19,113 nt of DNA from an uncultured Clostridia bacterium (GTDB lineage Bacteria; Bacillota_A; Clostridia; Christensenellales; Aristaeellaceae), in contig CAMOGC010000010.1 in the NCBI GenBank assembly GCA_946613955.1, positions 1 to 19,113 on the forward strand, in the 5' to 3' direction. A model generated the notes under the pieces. The model searched no databases, was not told the DNA's origin, and saw only the letters and a program-made list of their open reading frames with translations. Of the stretch, positions 1-6,580 are shown piece after piece. How positions within the stretch are numbered: the stretch's first letter is position 1; each line of letters begins with the position of its first letter. Position numbers and translations under genes: made by a program.

Positions 1-1142
1 ACGCCGCCCAGGCTCATCCGGACGAATTTCCGGTTCACCGCCTCGGCGATGGCCTTCACGATGCTTGTTTTGCCAACCCCAGGAGGTCCAACAAAGCAGA
101 GAATCGGCCCCTTCATATTCTTTTTCATCCGGAGCACGGCCAGATATTCGATGATCCGCTCCTTGACCTTCTCGAGCCCGTAATGCTCCCGGTCCAGGAT
201 CTCCCTCGCCCGGGAAAGATCCAGATTGTCCTCCGTCTCCTTCCCCCAGGGCAGATCCAGAATCCAGTCCACATAGGTCTCGCTGACGATGTATTCCGGG
301 CTGCCGGGAGCGATCCGGCTCATCCGGTCAATTTCCTTTTCGCATTTGCTCCGGGCCTCCTCGTTCAGGGGCAGACCTTCCATCCGCTTGCGGATGCCCT
401 CTTCCTCGGCGTCGTCGTTCTCTCCCAGCTCCGTCTGGATGGCGCGGATCTGTTCCCGAAGGTAGAAGTCCTTCTGGTTCCGATCCATGGCCTTGCGGAT
501 CCGGCTCTGGATTTCCCGCTCCGTATTGATCAGGTCGGTTTCCCGGATCAGCGCCCCGCAGACCTTTTCCAGCCTTTTCAGCACCGTGAGCTCCTCGAGG
601 ATTTCCTGCCGTTCCTGCCATTTCCCCATGATCGTCGCCGCCAGAAGATCCGCCATCTCTCCCGGTTTCTCGATCGTCTTCATCCCGGCGACGGTCTCCT
701 CGCTGACCCGGGAGCCGCTCCTGGCGTATTCCTCGAACAGATCCTGCGCCGTCCGAACCATGGCCTTCGCGTCCGCGCTGCGGGGCGTCCCGTCCCGAAG
801 GGGCTGGATGGACGCGGTAAAGCAGGGATCCGTCCCCGTCATTTCCAGGATCCTGCCCCGGCTCTCCCCTTCCACCAGGATCCGCAGGCTGTCCCCCGGA
901 AGGTTCATGACCTGGCGGACGTTGACCACGGTTCCGATGGTATAAAGATCCTCCGGCGCCGGGTCCTCGGTTTCCTCATCCTTCTGGGCCACGAGAAACA
1001 GCTTCTGCTTCTCCGCCATCCCTTTCTCCAGCGCGGCGACACTCCTGGGGCGGGCTACGTCGAAATGCAGCACCATTCCCGGAAAAACCAGCATGCCCCG
1101 CAGGGGGAGCACCGGCAGCTCCATTGTTTTCGGATTTGCCAT
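1..1142 (-). CDS. lon: ATP-dependent protease Lon, N-terminal part (cut by window edge)
   Basis: Lon is a cytoplasmic AAA+ serine protease that degrades damaged and selected regulatory proteins. About 380 residues are visible. The protein begins MANPKTMELPVLPLRG, typical of the Lon substrate-binding domain. A helical linker follows, with the family motif KDFYLREQ and later PWGKETEDN. The fragment ends just after the Walker A motif GPPGVGKTS at about residues 346-354 and RMSLGG. The rest of the ATPase and the Ser-Lys protease domain lie outside the window, so this is an edge truncation and not a pseudogene. The ATG at 1140-1142 has a good GGGAGG ribosome binding site six bases upstream. A promoter lies just upstream and a strong terminator separates the gene from clpX, so lon appears to be transcribed independently. 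Family assignment is very secure. Confidence 0.96.
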   Translation of the reverse strand, partial: MANPKTMELPVLPLRGMLVFPGMVLHFDVARPRSVAALEKGMAEKQKLFLVAQKDEETEDPAPEDLYTIGTVVNVRQVMNLPGDSLRILVEGESRGRILEMTGTDPCFTASIQPLRDGTPRSADAKAMVRTAQDLFEEYARSGSRVSEETVAGMKTIEKPGEMADLLAATIMGKWQERQEILEELTVLKRLEKVCGALIRETDLINTEREIQSRIRKAMDRNQKDFYLREQIRAIQTELGENDDAEEEGIRKRMEGLPLNEEARSKCEKEIDRMSRIAPGSPEYIVSETYVDWILDLPWGKETEDNLDLSRAREILDREHYGLEKVKERIIEYLAVLRMKKNMKGPILCFVGPPGVGKTSIVKAIAEAVNRKFVRMSLGG

Positions 1143-1172
1143 CTTTTTCCTCCCGAAATCGTTATGGTTTTC

Positions 1173-1200
1173 AGTATACCGAATCAAGGCGTTTTTGCAA
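1173..1200 (-). promoter_or_regulatory. sigma-A-type promoter of lon
   Basis: On the minus strand a TTGCAA (-35, 1195-1200) and a TATACT (-10, 1173-1178) are separated by 16 bases. Transcription would start near 1166, giving a leader of about 25 bases that contains the GGGAGG site. It lies between the clpX terminator and the lon start codon, where a promoter is expected. No CIRCE-like or CtsR-like repeat was seen beside it. Confidence 0.7.
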
Positions 1201-1203
1201 GTG

Positions 1204-1235
1204 AAAAAAAACAGGATTCCGCCGAATCCTGTTTT
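1204..1235 (-). terminator. rho-independent terminator after clpX
   Basis: A perfect 12-bp stem, AAAACAGGATTC pairing with GAATCCTGTTTT (1208-1219 with 1224-1235), has a 4-base loop. On the minus strand it is followed by a run of T residues (complement of the A run 1204-1210). It lies 22 bases past the clpX stop and marks the end of the tig-clpP-clpX unit. The A run also makes the mirror structure partly active in reverse, but no plus-strand gene ends here. Confidence 0.92.
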
Positions 1236-1256
1236 CCGGCGTTCGGTTGCCGGTTT

Positions 1257-2561
1257 TTACGAAACCTCGCTGTCGGGCGTCCGGTTCTTTTCGGTCCTTT
1301 TGGCGCTCCGCCTTCTGGGACCTTCGATGAGCTTCGGCCGCCCGCCGGTGACCGCGTCCCGATCGATGACGCAGGCATTGACATTGGTCATTCCCGGCAG
1401 CTCGAACATGGTATCCAGCATACAGTCTTCAATAATCGCCCGAAGTCCCCGGGCCCCCGTTTTGCGGGAGATGGCCTGGCGGGCGATCTCCCGGATCGCG
1501 TCCTCTTCGAACGTCAGCTGTACGCCGTCCATCTCCAGCAGCCTGATATACTGCTTGCAAAGGGCATTCTTCGGTTCCGTCAGAATCCGGATCAGCGCGT
1601 TTTCATCCAGCCCGTCCAGCGTGACGATGATGGGAAGCCGCCCGACAAATTCCGGAATCAGCCCGTATTTGGTCAGATCCTCCGGGCGGACTTCCTTCAG
1701 GGCATCCACCCGCTCCGGATCGCGCTGGCTCTGAATTTCGGCGCCGAAGCCCAGCACTTTCTTGCCGATCCGGTTCTCGATGATCGGAACCAGCCCGTCA
1801 AAGGCGCCGCCGCAGATGAAGAGGATGTCGGTGGTATCGATCTGGATCATTTCCTGGTGAGGATGCTTTCTTCCTCCCTGGGGCGGTACGGAAGCCACCG
1901 TCCCCTCCAGGATTTTCAGCAGCGCCTGCTGAACGCCCTCGCCGCTGACGTCCCGGGTAATGGACATGTTCTCGCCTTTCCGGGCGATCTTGTCGATTTC
2001 GTCGATATAAACGATCCCCTTCTGCGCCTTCTCAACGTCCCAGTTGGCCGCCTGAATCAGCCGCAGCAGAATCGTTTCCACGTCGTCGCCCACGTATCCG
2101 GCTTCGGTTACGCTGGTGGCGTCGGCGATGGCAAAGGGAACGTCGAGAATTTTGGCCAGGGTCTGGGCCAGATAGGTTTTGCCGCTCCCGGTGGGCCCGA
2201 GCATCAGGATATTGCTCTTCTGAAGCTCCACATCTTCCTTCCGGGTTTTCCGGCTGATGCGCTTGTAATGGTTGTAAACCGCCACGCACATGGCCCTCTT
2301 CGCCCGTTCCTGGCCGATGACGTATTCATCCAGCGTCTTTTTCATCTCGGTCGGGATGGACAGACGCGCCTGGGGTTCCTTCCCGCCACGGGTTTTCACC
2401 TGGGGAAGGTCGTCCATCTCCTCGTCGAGAATCCCGGTGCAAAGATCCACGCATTCGTTGCAGATATAGACGCCGGGCCCCGCGATCAGCCTGCGGACCA
2501 TCGTCGCGTCCTTGCCGCAGAAACTGCAGCGGGGGCTTTGTTTATTATAGTTGCTCGCCAT
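1257..2561 (-). CDS. clpX: ATP-dependent Clp protease ATP-binding subunit ClpX
   Basis: ClpX is the AAA+ unfoldase that feeds substrates into ClpP. All hallmarks are present in 434 residues: an N-terminal C4 zinc-binding domain (C12, C15, C34, C37), Walker A GPTGSGKT (122-129), the pore loop GYVG (155-158), Walker B IVYIDEID (183-190), the RKH substrate loop (231-233), an LGF loop for docking on ClpP (270-272), the GRLP region with R308 as likely arginine finger, and the sensor-2 GAR motif (369-371). The basic, poorly conserved tail after about residue 412 is normal for the family. It follows clpP by 27 bases with an AAGGAAGG-type ribosome binding site, and ends at a strong terminator. ClpX and ClpP probably form the working ClpXP protease from one transcript. 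Confidence 0.98.
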   Translation of the reverse strand: MASNYNKQSPRCSFCGKDATMVRRLIAGPGVYICNECVDLCTGILDEEMDDLPQVKTRGGKEPQARLSIPTEMKKTLDEYVIGQERAKRAMCVAVYNHYKRISRKTRKEDVELQKSNILMLGPTGSGKTYLAQTLAKILDVPFAIADATSVTEAGYVGDDVETILLRLIQAANWDVEKAQKGIVYIDEIDKIARKGENMSITRDVSGEGVQQALLKILEGTVASVPPQGGRKHPHQEMIQIDTTDILFICGGAFDGLVPIIENRIGKKVLGFGAEIQSQRDPERVDALKEVRPEDLTKYGLIPEFVGRLPIIVTLDGLDENALIRILTEPKNALCKQYIRLLEMDGVQLTFEEDAIREIARQAISRKTGARGLRAIIEDCMLDTMFELPGMTNVNACVIDRDAVTGGRPKLIEGPRRRSAKRTEKNRTPDSEVS

Positions 2562-2588
2562 GCTTTCCTTCCTTTTCGGGGTTCCGCT

Positions 2589-3188
2589 TTACGCCTTGGG
2601 CTGTTTGATCCGGGGCTGGTAAATCTCGTCGATAATGTGATAGTCCAGGGCCTCCTGCGCGGTCATGAAATAGTCCCGCTCCACGTCGGCCTTGACTCTC
2701 TCCAGATCCTGTCCGGTCATCTCCGCCATCATCCGGGTCATTTTCTCCTTGGTTTTCATCAGCCATTCCGCCCGGATGGCCACGTCCGTCGCCTGCCCCT
2801 GGGCACCGCCCAGCGGCTGATGGATCATCACTTCCGCGTTGGGCAGCGCCAGCCGCTTGCCCTTCTCCCCGGCCATCAGCAGGAAGGCGCCCATGCTGGC
2901 GGCCATCCCGAGACAAACCGTCCGAACCTGGGGACGGACGTAGCGCATGGTATCATAGATGGCCATCCCCGCGGTCACGGAGCCGCCCGGGCTGTTGATA
3001 TACAGATTGATGTCCGCGTCCGGGTCTTCCATTTCCAGAAAAAGCATCTGGGCGACGACCAGATTGGCGGTCACATCGTCGATCTCCCCGCCGAGAAACA
3101 CAATCCTGTCCTTCAGCAGGCGGGAGTAAATATCATAGGAGCGCTCGCCCCGGTTCGTCTGTTCAATGACATAGGGGATCATCGGCAT
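2589..3188 (-). CDS. clpP: ATP-dependent Clp protease proteolytic subunit ClpP
   Basis: ClpP is the serine protease that forms the two-ring chamber of ClpXP. The 199-residue length is standard. The catalytic triad falls at the same numbers as in the classic enzyme: S98 in GMAASMGA, H123 in MIHQPLGG and D172. The segment YINSPGGSV (63-71) forms the strand next to the active site. The ATG at 3186-3188 is preceded by AAGGAG at a nine-base gap. A second ATG two codons on is possible but worse placed. The gene lies between tig and clpX, the usual clostridial order. The tig-clpP gap carries two hairpins that may affect message processing or the expression ratio. Confidence 0.98.
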   Translation of the reverse strand: MPMIPYVIEQTNRGERSYDIYSRLLKDRIVFLGGEIDDVTANLVVAQMLFLEMEDPDADINLYINSPGGSVTAGMAIYDTMRYVRPQVRTVCLGMAASMGAFLLMAGEKGKRLALPNAEVMIHQPLGGAQGQATDVAIRAEWLMKTKEKMTRMMAEMTGQDLERVKADVERDYFMTAQEALDYHIIDEIYQPRIKQPKA

Positions 3189-3212
3189 GGCGTTTTTCTC
3201 CTTTCACCGGAA

Positions 3213-3236
3213 GATGGCGCCTTCTTCGGCGCCATC
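3213..3236 (-). other. hairpin in tig-clpP spacer, clpP-proximal
   Basis: GATGGCGCC and GGCGCCATC form a perfect 9-bp stem with a 6-base loop. No T run follows on the minus strand, so it does not look like a full terminator. It ends about ten bases before the AAGGAG site of clpP (3198-3203). It could be an attenuator, a processing site or an mRNA-stabilising element. The function is inferred. Confidence 0.55.
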
Positions 3237-3250
3237 CTTCTGGGTTCTTC

Positions 3251-3282
3251 CGGGGGCGGTTCCGCATCCGGAATCGCCCCCG
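3251..3282. other. long GC-rich hairpin in tig-clpP spacer
   Basis: Arms 3251-3264 and 3269-3282 pair over 14 positions with a 4-base loop. One pair is G-U if read on the plus strand and A-C if read on the minus strand. It begins 18 bases past the tig stop. On the minus strand no T run follows, so read-through into clpP is likely, perhaps reduced. On the plus strand it is followed by GTTTTCTTCC, but no plus-strand gene would use it. Confidence 0.5.
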
Positions 3283-3299
3283 TTTTCTTCCGTCCGTTA

Positions 3300-4646
3300 T
3301 TACGCTTCAGGCTTATCCTCCTCGTCCGCCTTTTCCGCGGCGGGGGCTTCAGCCTTCTTTTCGGAGATTTTCGCGTCCTTCATCAGAAGATCAAGCACCA
3401 TCATGATGCCCGCGTCGTCCTTCAGGTATTCCTTCTGCTGGTCGTTCAGGTTCTTCTTGAAGCTTTCCAGATCCTGGCCCAGCCGCTCCGCCTGCTCGGC
3501 GGCCGCCTTGTCGATCTCTTCCTGGCCGGGCTCGAGGTTTTCCGCCTTCCGGATCGCCGCGATGACCAGCTCATTTTTCACCCGGCGGGCGGCCTCTTCC
3601 TCATTCTGCGCCTTCAGGGCTTCCCGGGTCATCCCCATGTATTTCAGATAGTCGTCCAGGCGGATTCCCTGATAGGAGGCCTCATACTCCATCTCCCGGA
3701 TCATGTAATCCCCCTGCCGGTCGATCATCGCGTGGGGAATGTCCACCTGGGCGTTTTCGGAGGCCTTGGCCACCAGGGCGTTCTTGGCGGCGTTTTCGTT
3801 ATTCTTTTCGATCCGCTCCGTCAGCCGGCGCACGATGTCCGCCTTGTATTCGGCGAAGGTATTGAATTCGCTCACGTCCGCGGCGAAGTCATCGTCCAGC
3901 TCCGGCTTTTCCACCTTCTGGATGCCGTTGACTTTCACATGGAACACCGCGTCCTTCCCCTTCAGGTTCTCCGCGTGGTACTCCTCGGGGAAGGTCACCT
4001 TCAGATCCTTCTCCTCGCCGATGGCCATGCCGATCATCTGCTCCTCGAAGCCGGGGATGAACTGATGGCTGCCGATGGTCAGCGTCTGCCCCTGGGCGGT
4101 TCCGCCGTCAAAGGGAACCCCGTCCGTTTCGCCGGCGTAGTCCAGGTTCACAATGTCGCCCTCCGCGACGGGGCGGTCGTCCACGTCGATGGTCCGGCTG
4201 GCCTTGTCCCGGTCCCGCTCGATCTCGGCGTCGACCATGGCGTCCGTCAGCTTCTGTTTGGCGATTTCAACCTCCAGGCCCTTATACTGGCCCAGGGTGA
4301 CATCCGGCTGGACATAGACTTCCACGCTGAATTTCAGATCCTTCCCGGAGCCGATCTCCTCCAGGTTGAATTCCGGCTGGTCCACCGGCTCAAGCTTGTA
4401 TTCCTCGATCGCGGCCTCATAGGCGTCGGGGAAGAGCTCGTTGACCGCGTCGTCATAGAAGATGCCTTCGCCGTACAGGGTTTCCACCATCCGACGGGGC
4501 GCCTTGCCTTTCCGGAATCCGGGAACGTTCAGCCGGTTCCGATTCTTCAGAAACGCCTTCTGCATCGCCGCGTCGAATTCCTCCGCGGGGAACACAAAGG
4601 ACAGTTTGGCCTTGTTGCTGGACAGTTTTTCATAGGTCGTGCTCAT
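3300..4646 (-). CDS. tig: trigger factor (ribosome-associated chaperone)
   Basis: Trigger factor binds the ribosome exit tunnel and shields nascent chains. It also has peptidyl-prolyl isomerase activity. The ribosome-binding signature GFRKGKAPR lies at residues 43-51. An FKBP-type domain covers about 160-245 (GDIVNLDYAG, PFDGGTAQ, LTIGSHQFIPGFEEQMIGM). The long helical C-terminal chaperone domain follows, ending in an acidic Ala/Glu-rich tail. At 448 residues it has the normal length. The ATG at 4644-4646 has an AGGAGGG site eleven bases upstream. It is the first gene of the tig-clpP-clpX unit, linking folding of new proteins with ClpXP degradation. Confidence 0.98.
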   Translation of the reverse strand: MSTTYEKLSSNKAKLSFVFPAEEFDAAMQKAFLKNRNRLNVPGFRKGKAPRRMVETLYGEGIFYDDAVNELFPDAYEAAIEEYKLEPVDQPEFNLEEIGSGKDLKFSVEVYVQPDVTLGQYKGLEVEIAKQKLTDAMVDAEIERDRDKASRTIDVDDRPVAEGDIVNLDYAGETDGVPFDGGTAQGQTLTIGSHQFIPGFEEQMIGMAIGEEKDLKVTFPEEYHAENLKGKDAVFHVKVNGIQKVEKPELDDDFAADVSEFNTFAEYKADIVRRLTERIEKNNENAAKNALVAKASENAQVDIPHAMIDRQGDYMIREMEYEASYQGIRLDDYLKYMGMTREALKAQNEEEAARRVKNELVIAAIRKAENLEPGQEEIDKAAAEQAERLGQDLESFKKNLNDQQKEYLKDDAGIMMVLDLLMKDAKISEKKAEAPAAEKADEEDKPEA

Positions 4647-4710
4647 GAATCTGTTTTCCCTCCTGCGCCTTTTGCGCGAATCCTTTGATGCGACAGGCGC
4701 ACCAAACGTA

Positions 4711-4740
4711 ATTTTACCACAGTCTTTTCCTGTTTGGCAA
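4711..4740 (-). promoter_or_regulatory. extended -10 promoter of tig-clpP-clpX
   Basis: On the minus strand TTGCCA (-35, 4735-4740) and TAAAAT (-10, 4711-4716) are 18 bases apart, with TGG directly before the -10, matching an extended -10. Transcription should start near 4704, about 57 bases before the tig start codon. No clear terminator for the preceding glycosidase gene lies between, so some read-through from purC is possible. Confidence 0.68.
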
Positions 4741-4755
4741 TCTTTTTCTGTCTCT

Positions 4756-5694
4756 TTACCACGGATCCCCCAGGTTGACCACCAGCTCGCTGACCCCGAC
4801 CCCCAGAATGTCCGGCGAAGCCCGGGCGGAAAGGTGTTTCTTCCCTTCCTTGACGAGGTTCAGCTGATGGCCCATGAAGACCATGCCGGCGGAAACGCCC
4901 CCGTCCAGGTTGAAACCCAGGACGCATCCCTTTTCCAGCAGCTTCTCCCCCAGGAAGCCCACGTCGTCCCCGGAGCTGCGCTTCAGCCTTCCTTCCAGGA
5001 CCATGAACCAGTAATGCCCCTTTTCCACCATGCCCACGGCGACCCGCTGGGCGTGGCTGTTGCCGAAGAGCTTGATCCCCGCCTCGTTCAGCTCCCCGTC
5101 CCGGATGAGCAGCGGCCCGAAGCACATGACATCCCGGACGCCTTCGGCCAGATAGTCGTCCGGGGTTTTTTCGTCGCTGTAAAACACCTGCATGTCCCCG
5201 TCCGGCCAGATGGCCAGGCAGTCCCGGTTGGGGAAATAGCCCTTGGTGTTTTTTTTCGGATACTGTTTTCCGAAAACCACCCCGTCCCGAATCACGATGC
5301 CCCGCTGTTTCCCGGAGCGGTTATGGGCAAAATCCCCCGTCACCGCCAGCACCGTTCTCGTCTTCCGGCAGATCTTATAAGGATATTCCCGCTTTCCTTT
5401 CAGACTCTTTTCGGGGTCGTTGGCCACCACGTGGGGATGATCCCCCGCCTCGGCGCATCGGATTTCCGCCTCATACCAGACCCGGGCGGGCTTTTTCTGT
5501 TCCACCCGGCGGATCTCGATCCAGAGGGTATCGCTGCAGTACCGCCAGATGCCCTCCTCCGCGTCCTCCGAAACGAATTCCCCTTCCTCCAGAAAGCCGT
5601 CCTCGTTCAGCGCGGGAAAGGGCTCCGCCGCCAGGGCGCCGTGAAGAGCGAAAAGCAAAAGGAGGGCCAGCGCCAGCGCCTTTCCTCTTTTCAT
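4756..5694 (-). CDS. secreted phosphodiester glycosidase family protein (NAGPA/DUF2233 domain)
   Basis: The N-terminus is a clear signal peptide: Lys/Arg, a Leu/Ala-rich core and an ALA cleavage site near residue 22-25. The product is therefore exported or surface-held. The rest matches the NAGPA (DUF2233) fold found in human uncovering enzyme and in bacterial envelope proteins: TGDFAH, SHAQRVAVG and the glycine-rich NLDGGVSAGMV near the C-terminus, close to the usual NLDGGGS(S/T) motif. Such enzymes hydrolyse sugar phosphodiesters, perhaps wall polymers; the substrate here is unknown. The start at 5692-5694 is chosen because AAGGAG (5704-5709) lies nine bases upstream. The ATG at 5698-5700 would leave only three. 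The gene follows purC by 16 bases (10 if the upstream ATG is used) and is probably co-transcribed with it. Confidence 0.88.
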   Translation of the reverse strand: MKRGKALALALLLLFALHGALAAEPFPALNEDGFLEEGEFVSEDAEEGIWRYCSDTLWIEIRRVEQKKPARVWYEAEIRCAEAGDHPHVVANDPEKSLKGKREYPYKICRKTRTVLAVTGDFAHNRSGKQRGIVIRDGVVFGKQYPKKNTKGYFPNRDCLAIWPDGDMQVFYSDEKTPDDYLAEGVRDVMCFGPLLIRDGELNEAGIKLFGNSHAQRVAVGMVEKGHYWFMVLEGRLKRSSGDDVGFLGEKLLEKGCVLGFNLDGGVSAGMVFMGHQLNLVKEGKKHLSARASPDILGVGVSELVVNLGDPW

Positions 5695-5710
5695 CCTCAT
5701 CGTCTCCTTA

Positions 5711-6430
5711 TCAATAGCTTGTGCCCATCATCCGATGCAGCACTTCCTGATAGGCCTCCTTCACATCCCCCAGATCCCGGCGGAACCGGTCGATATCCAG
5801 GGGCTCGTGCGTGCTGCTGTCCCAGAAGCGGGCCGTATCCGGGCTGATCTCGTCCGCCAGCAGGATCTTTCCCTTATACCGTCCGAATTCGAGCCGAAAA
5901 TCGATCAGCTCGATCCGGATTTCGCTCATATAGGCGGACAGGACCTCGTTGATCCTGCGGCTCAGGCGGCGGATTTCCGTGATTTCCTCCATGGTGGCGG
6001 CCTTCATGGCCAGCAGATGGGTATGATTCACCAGGGCGTCCGTGTCCATCTCGCTTTCCTTGAGCACAAATTCCAGCACCGGGGGATCCAGCTTCATCCC
6101 CACGGGCAGCCCCGTGCGGACATGCATCCCGCCGGCGACCCGGTTGCGCACCTTGATGGCAAAGGGCATCATTTCGCACCGGAGAACGAGGCTCTGGCGG
6201 GCATCCAGTTTGCGGACGAAGTGATTCTCCACCCCCTGGTTTTTCAGCAGCGTAAACAGATGCTGGCAGATGGCGTTGTTAATCTCGCCCTTGCCCAGAA
6301 TACGCCCCCGCTTCAGCCCATGGAACGCCATGGCCTCGTCCTTGTAATAGACGATGGCCAGATCCGGATCCTCCGTCGCATAAACCCGTTTTCCCTTTCC
6401 TTCCCGAATCAGTTCCTTGATCTCCGGCAT
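5711..6430 (-). CDS. purC: phosphoribosylaminoimidazole-succinocarboxamide synthase (SAICAR synthetase)
   Basis: PurC joins aspartate to CAIR using ATP in de novo purine synthesis. The 239-residue protein carries the ATP-site motif REGKGKRVY (9-16), GKGEINN (46-52), the second signature LIDFRLEFGRYKG (175-187), and LADEISPDTARFWD (191-204) with DRFRRDLG. Several positions differ from the usual consensus: DDATAFNG reads DEAMAFHG (31-38), and the RN(I)AAGSFSKR stretch reads RNRVAGGMHVR (95-105). The core aspartates and glutamates of the C-terminal half remain, so function is likely. No other purine gene is in the window. The ATG at 6428-6430 has a GGAGG ten bases upstream. Confidence 0.93.
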   Translation of the reverse strand: MPEIKELIREGKGKRVYATEDPDLAIVYYKDEAMAFHGLKRGRILGKGEINNAICQHLFTLLKNQGVENHFVRKLDARQSLVLRCEMMPFAIKVRNRVAGGMHVRTGLPVGMKLDPPVLEFVLKESEMDTDALVNHTHLLAMKAATMEEITEIRRLSRRINEVLSAYMSEIRIELIDFRLEFGRYKGKILLADEISPDTARFWDSSTHEPLDIDRFRRDLGDVKEAYQEVLHRMMGTSY

Positions 6431-6463
6431 GCTCCTGGACCCTCCGTTTCTTGATCATCTGAT

Positions 6464-6493
6464 ATTTTAGCATAGGTCCGGCATTTTACTCAA
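6464..6493 (-). promoter_or_regulatory. extended -10 promoter of purC
   Basis: TTGAGT (-35, 6488-6493) and TAAAAT (-10, 6464-6469) are separated by 18 bases on the minus strand, with TGC before the -10. Transcription would begin near 6457, leaving a leader of about 27 bases. That is too short for a purine riboswitch, and I see no PurR-box-like pair. A TATAAT at 6522-6527, right after the hydrogenase terminator, is a weaker second candidate without a clear -35. Confidence 0.65.
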
Positions 6494-6531
6494 GCGCCGA
6501 AACACGCGGCTTTTTGACCGGATTATACAGG

Positions 6532-6560
6532 AAAAACCGGGTGGGACATTTCCCACCCGG
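6532..6560 (-). terminator. rho-independent terminator of the hydrogenase operon
   Basis: A perfect 10-bp stem CCGGGTGGGA with TCCCACCCGG (6537-6546 and 6551-6560), with a 4-base loop, is followed on the minus strand by TTTTT. It lies 20 bases past the hndD stop and closes the five-gene operon. Confidence 0.95.
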
Positions 6561-6580
6561 CGAAAAGATGAAAGGGATCC

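Noticed and set aside
1..1142. lon as a broken gene
   Set aside because: The frame is open to the window edge and ends at Walker A, so the truncation is due only to the window boundary.
1143..1203. CtsR or CIRCE heat-shock operators before lon, and similar sites before tig
   Set aside because: No GGTCAAA-type direct repeat or TTAGCACTC-N9-GAGTGCTAA element was found by eye.
3251..3290. A plus-strand terminator in the tig-clpP spacer
   Set aside because: The stem is followed by TTTT on the plus strand, but no plus-strand gene leads into it. It is more likely part of the tig-clpP message.
183..4688. A 1501-codon open frame on the plus strand
   Set aside because: It runs opposite lon, clpX, clpP and tig, crosses their intergenic spacers, and its translation is rich in Pro, His, Leu and Arg with no domain. 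It is an antisense artefact of GC-rich codon use.
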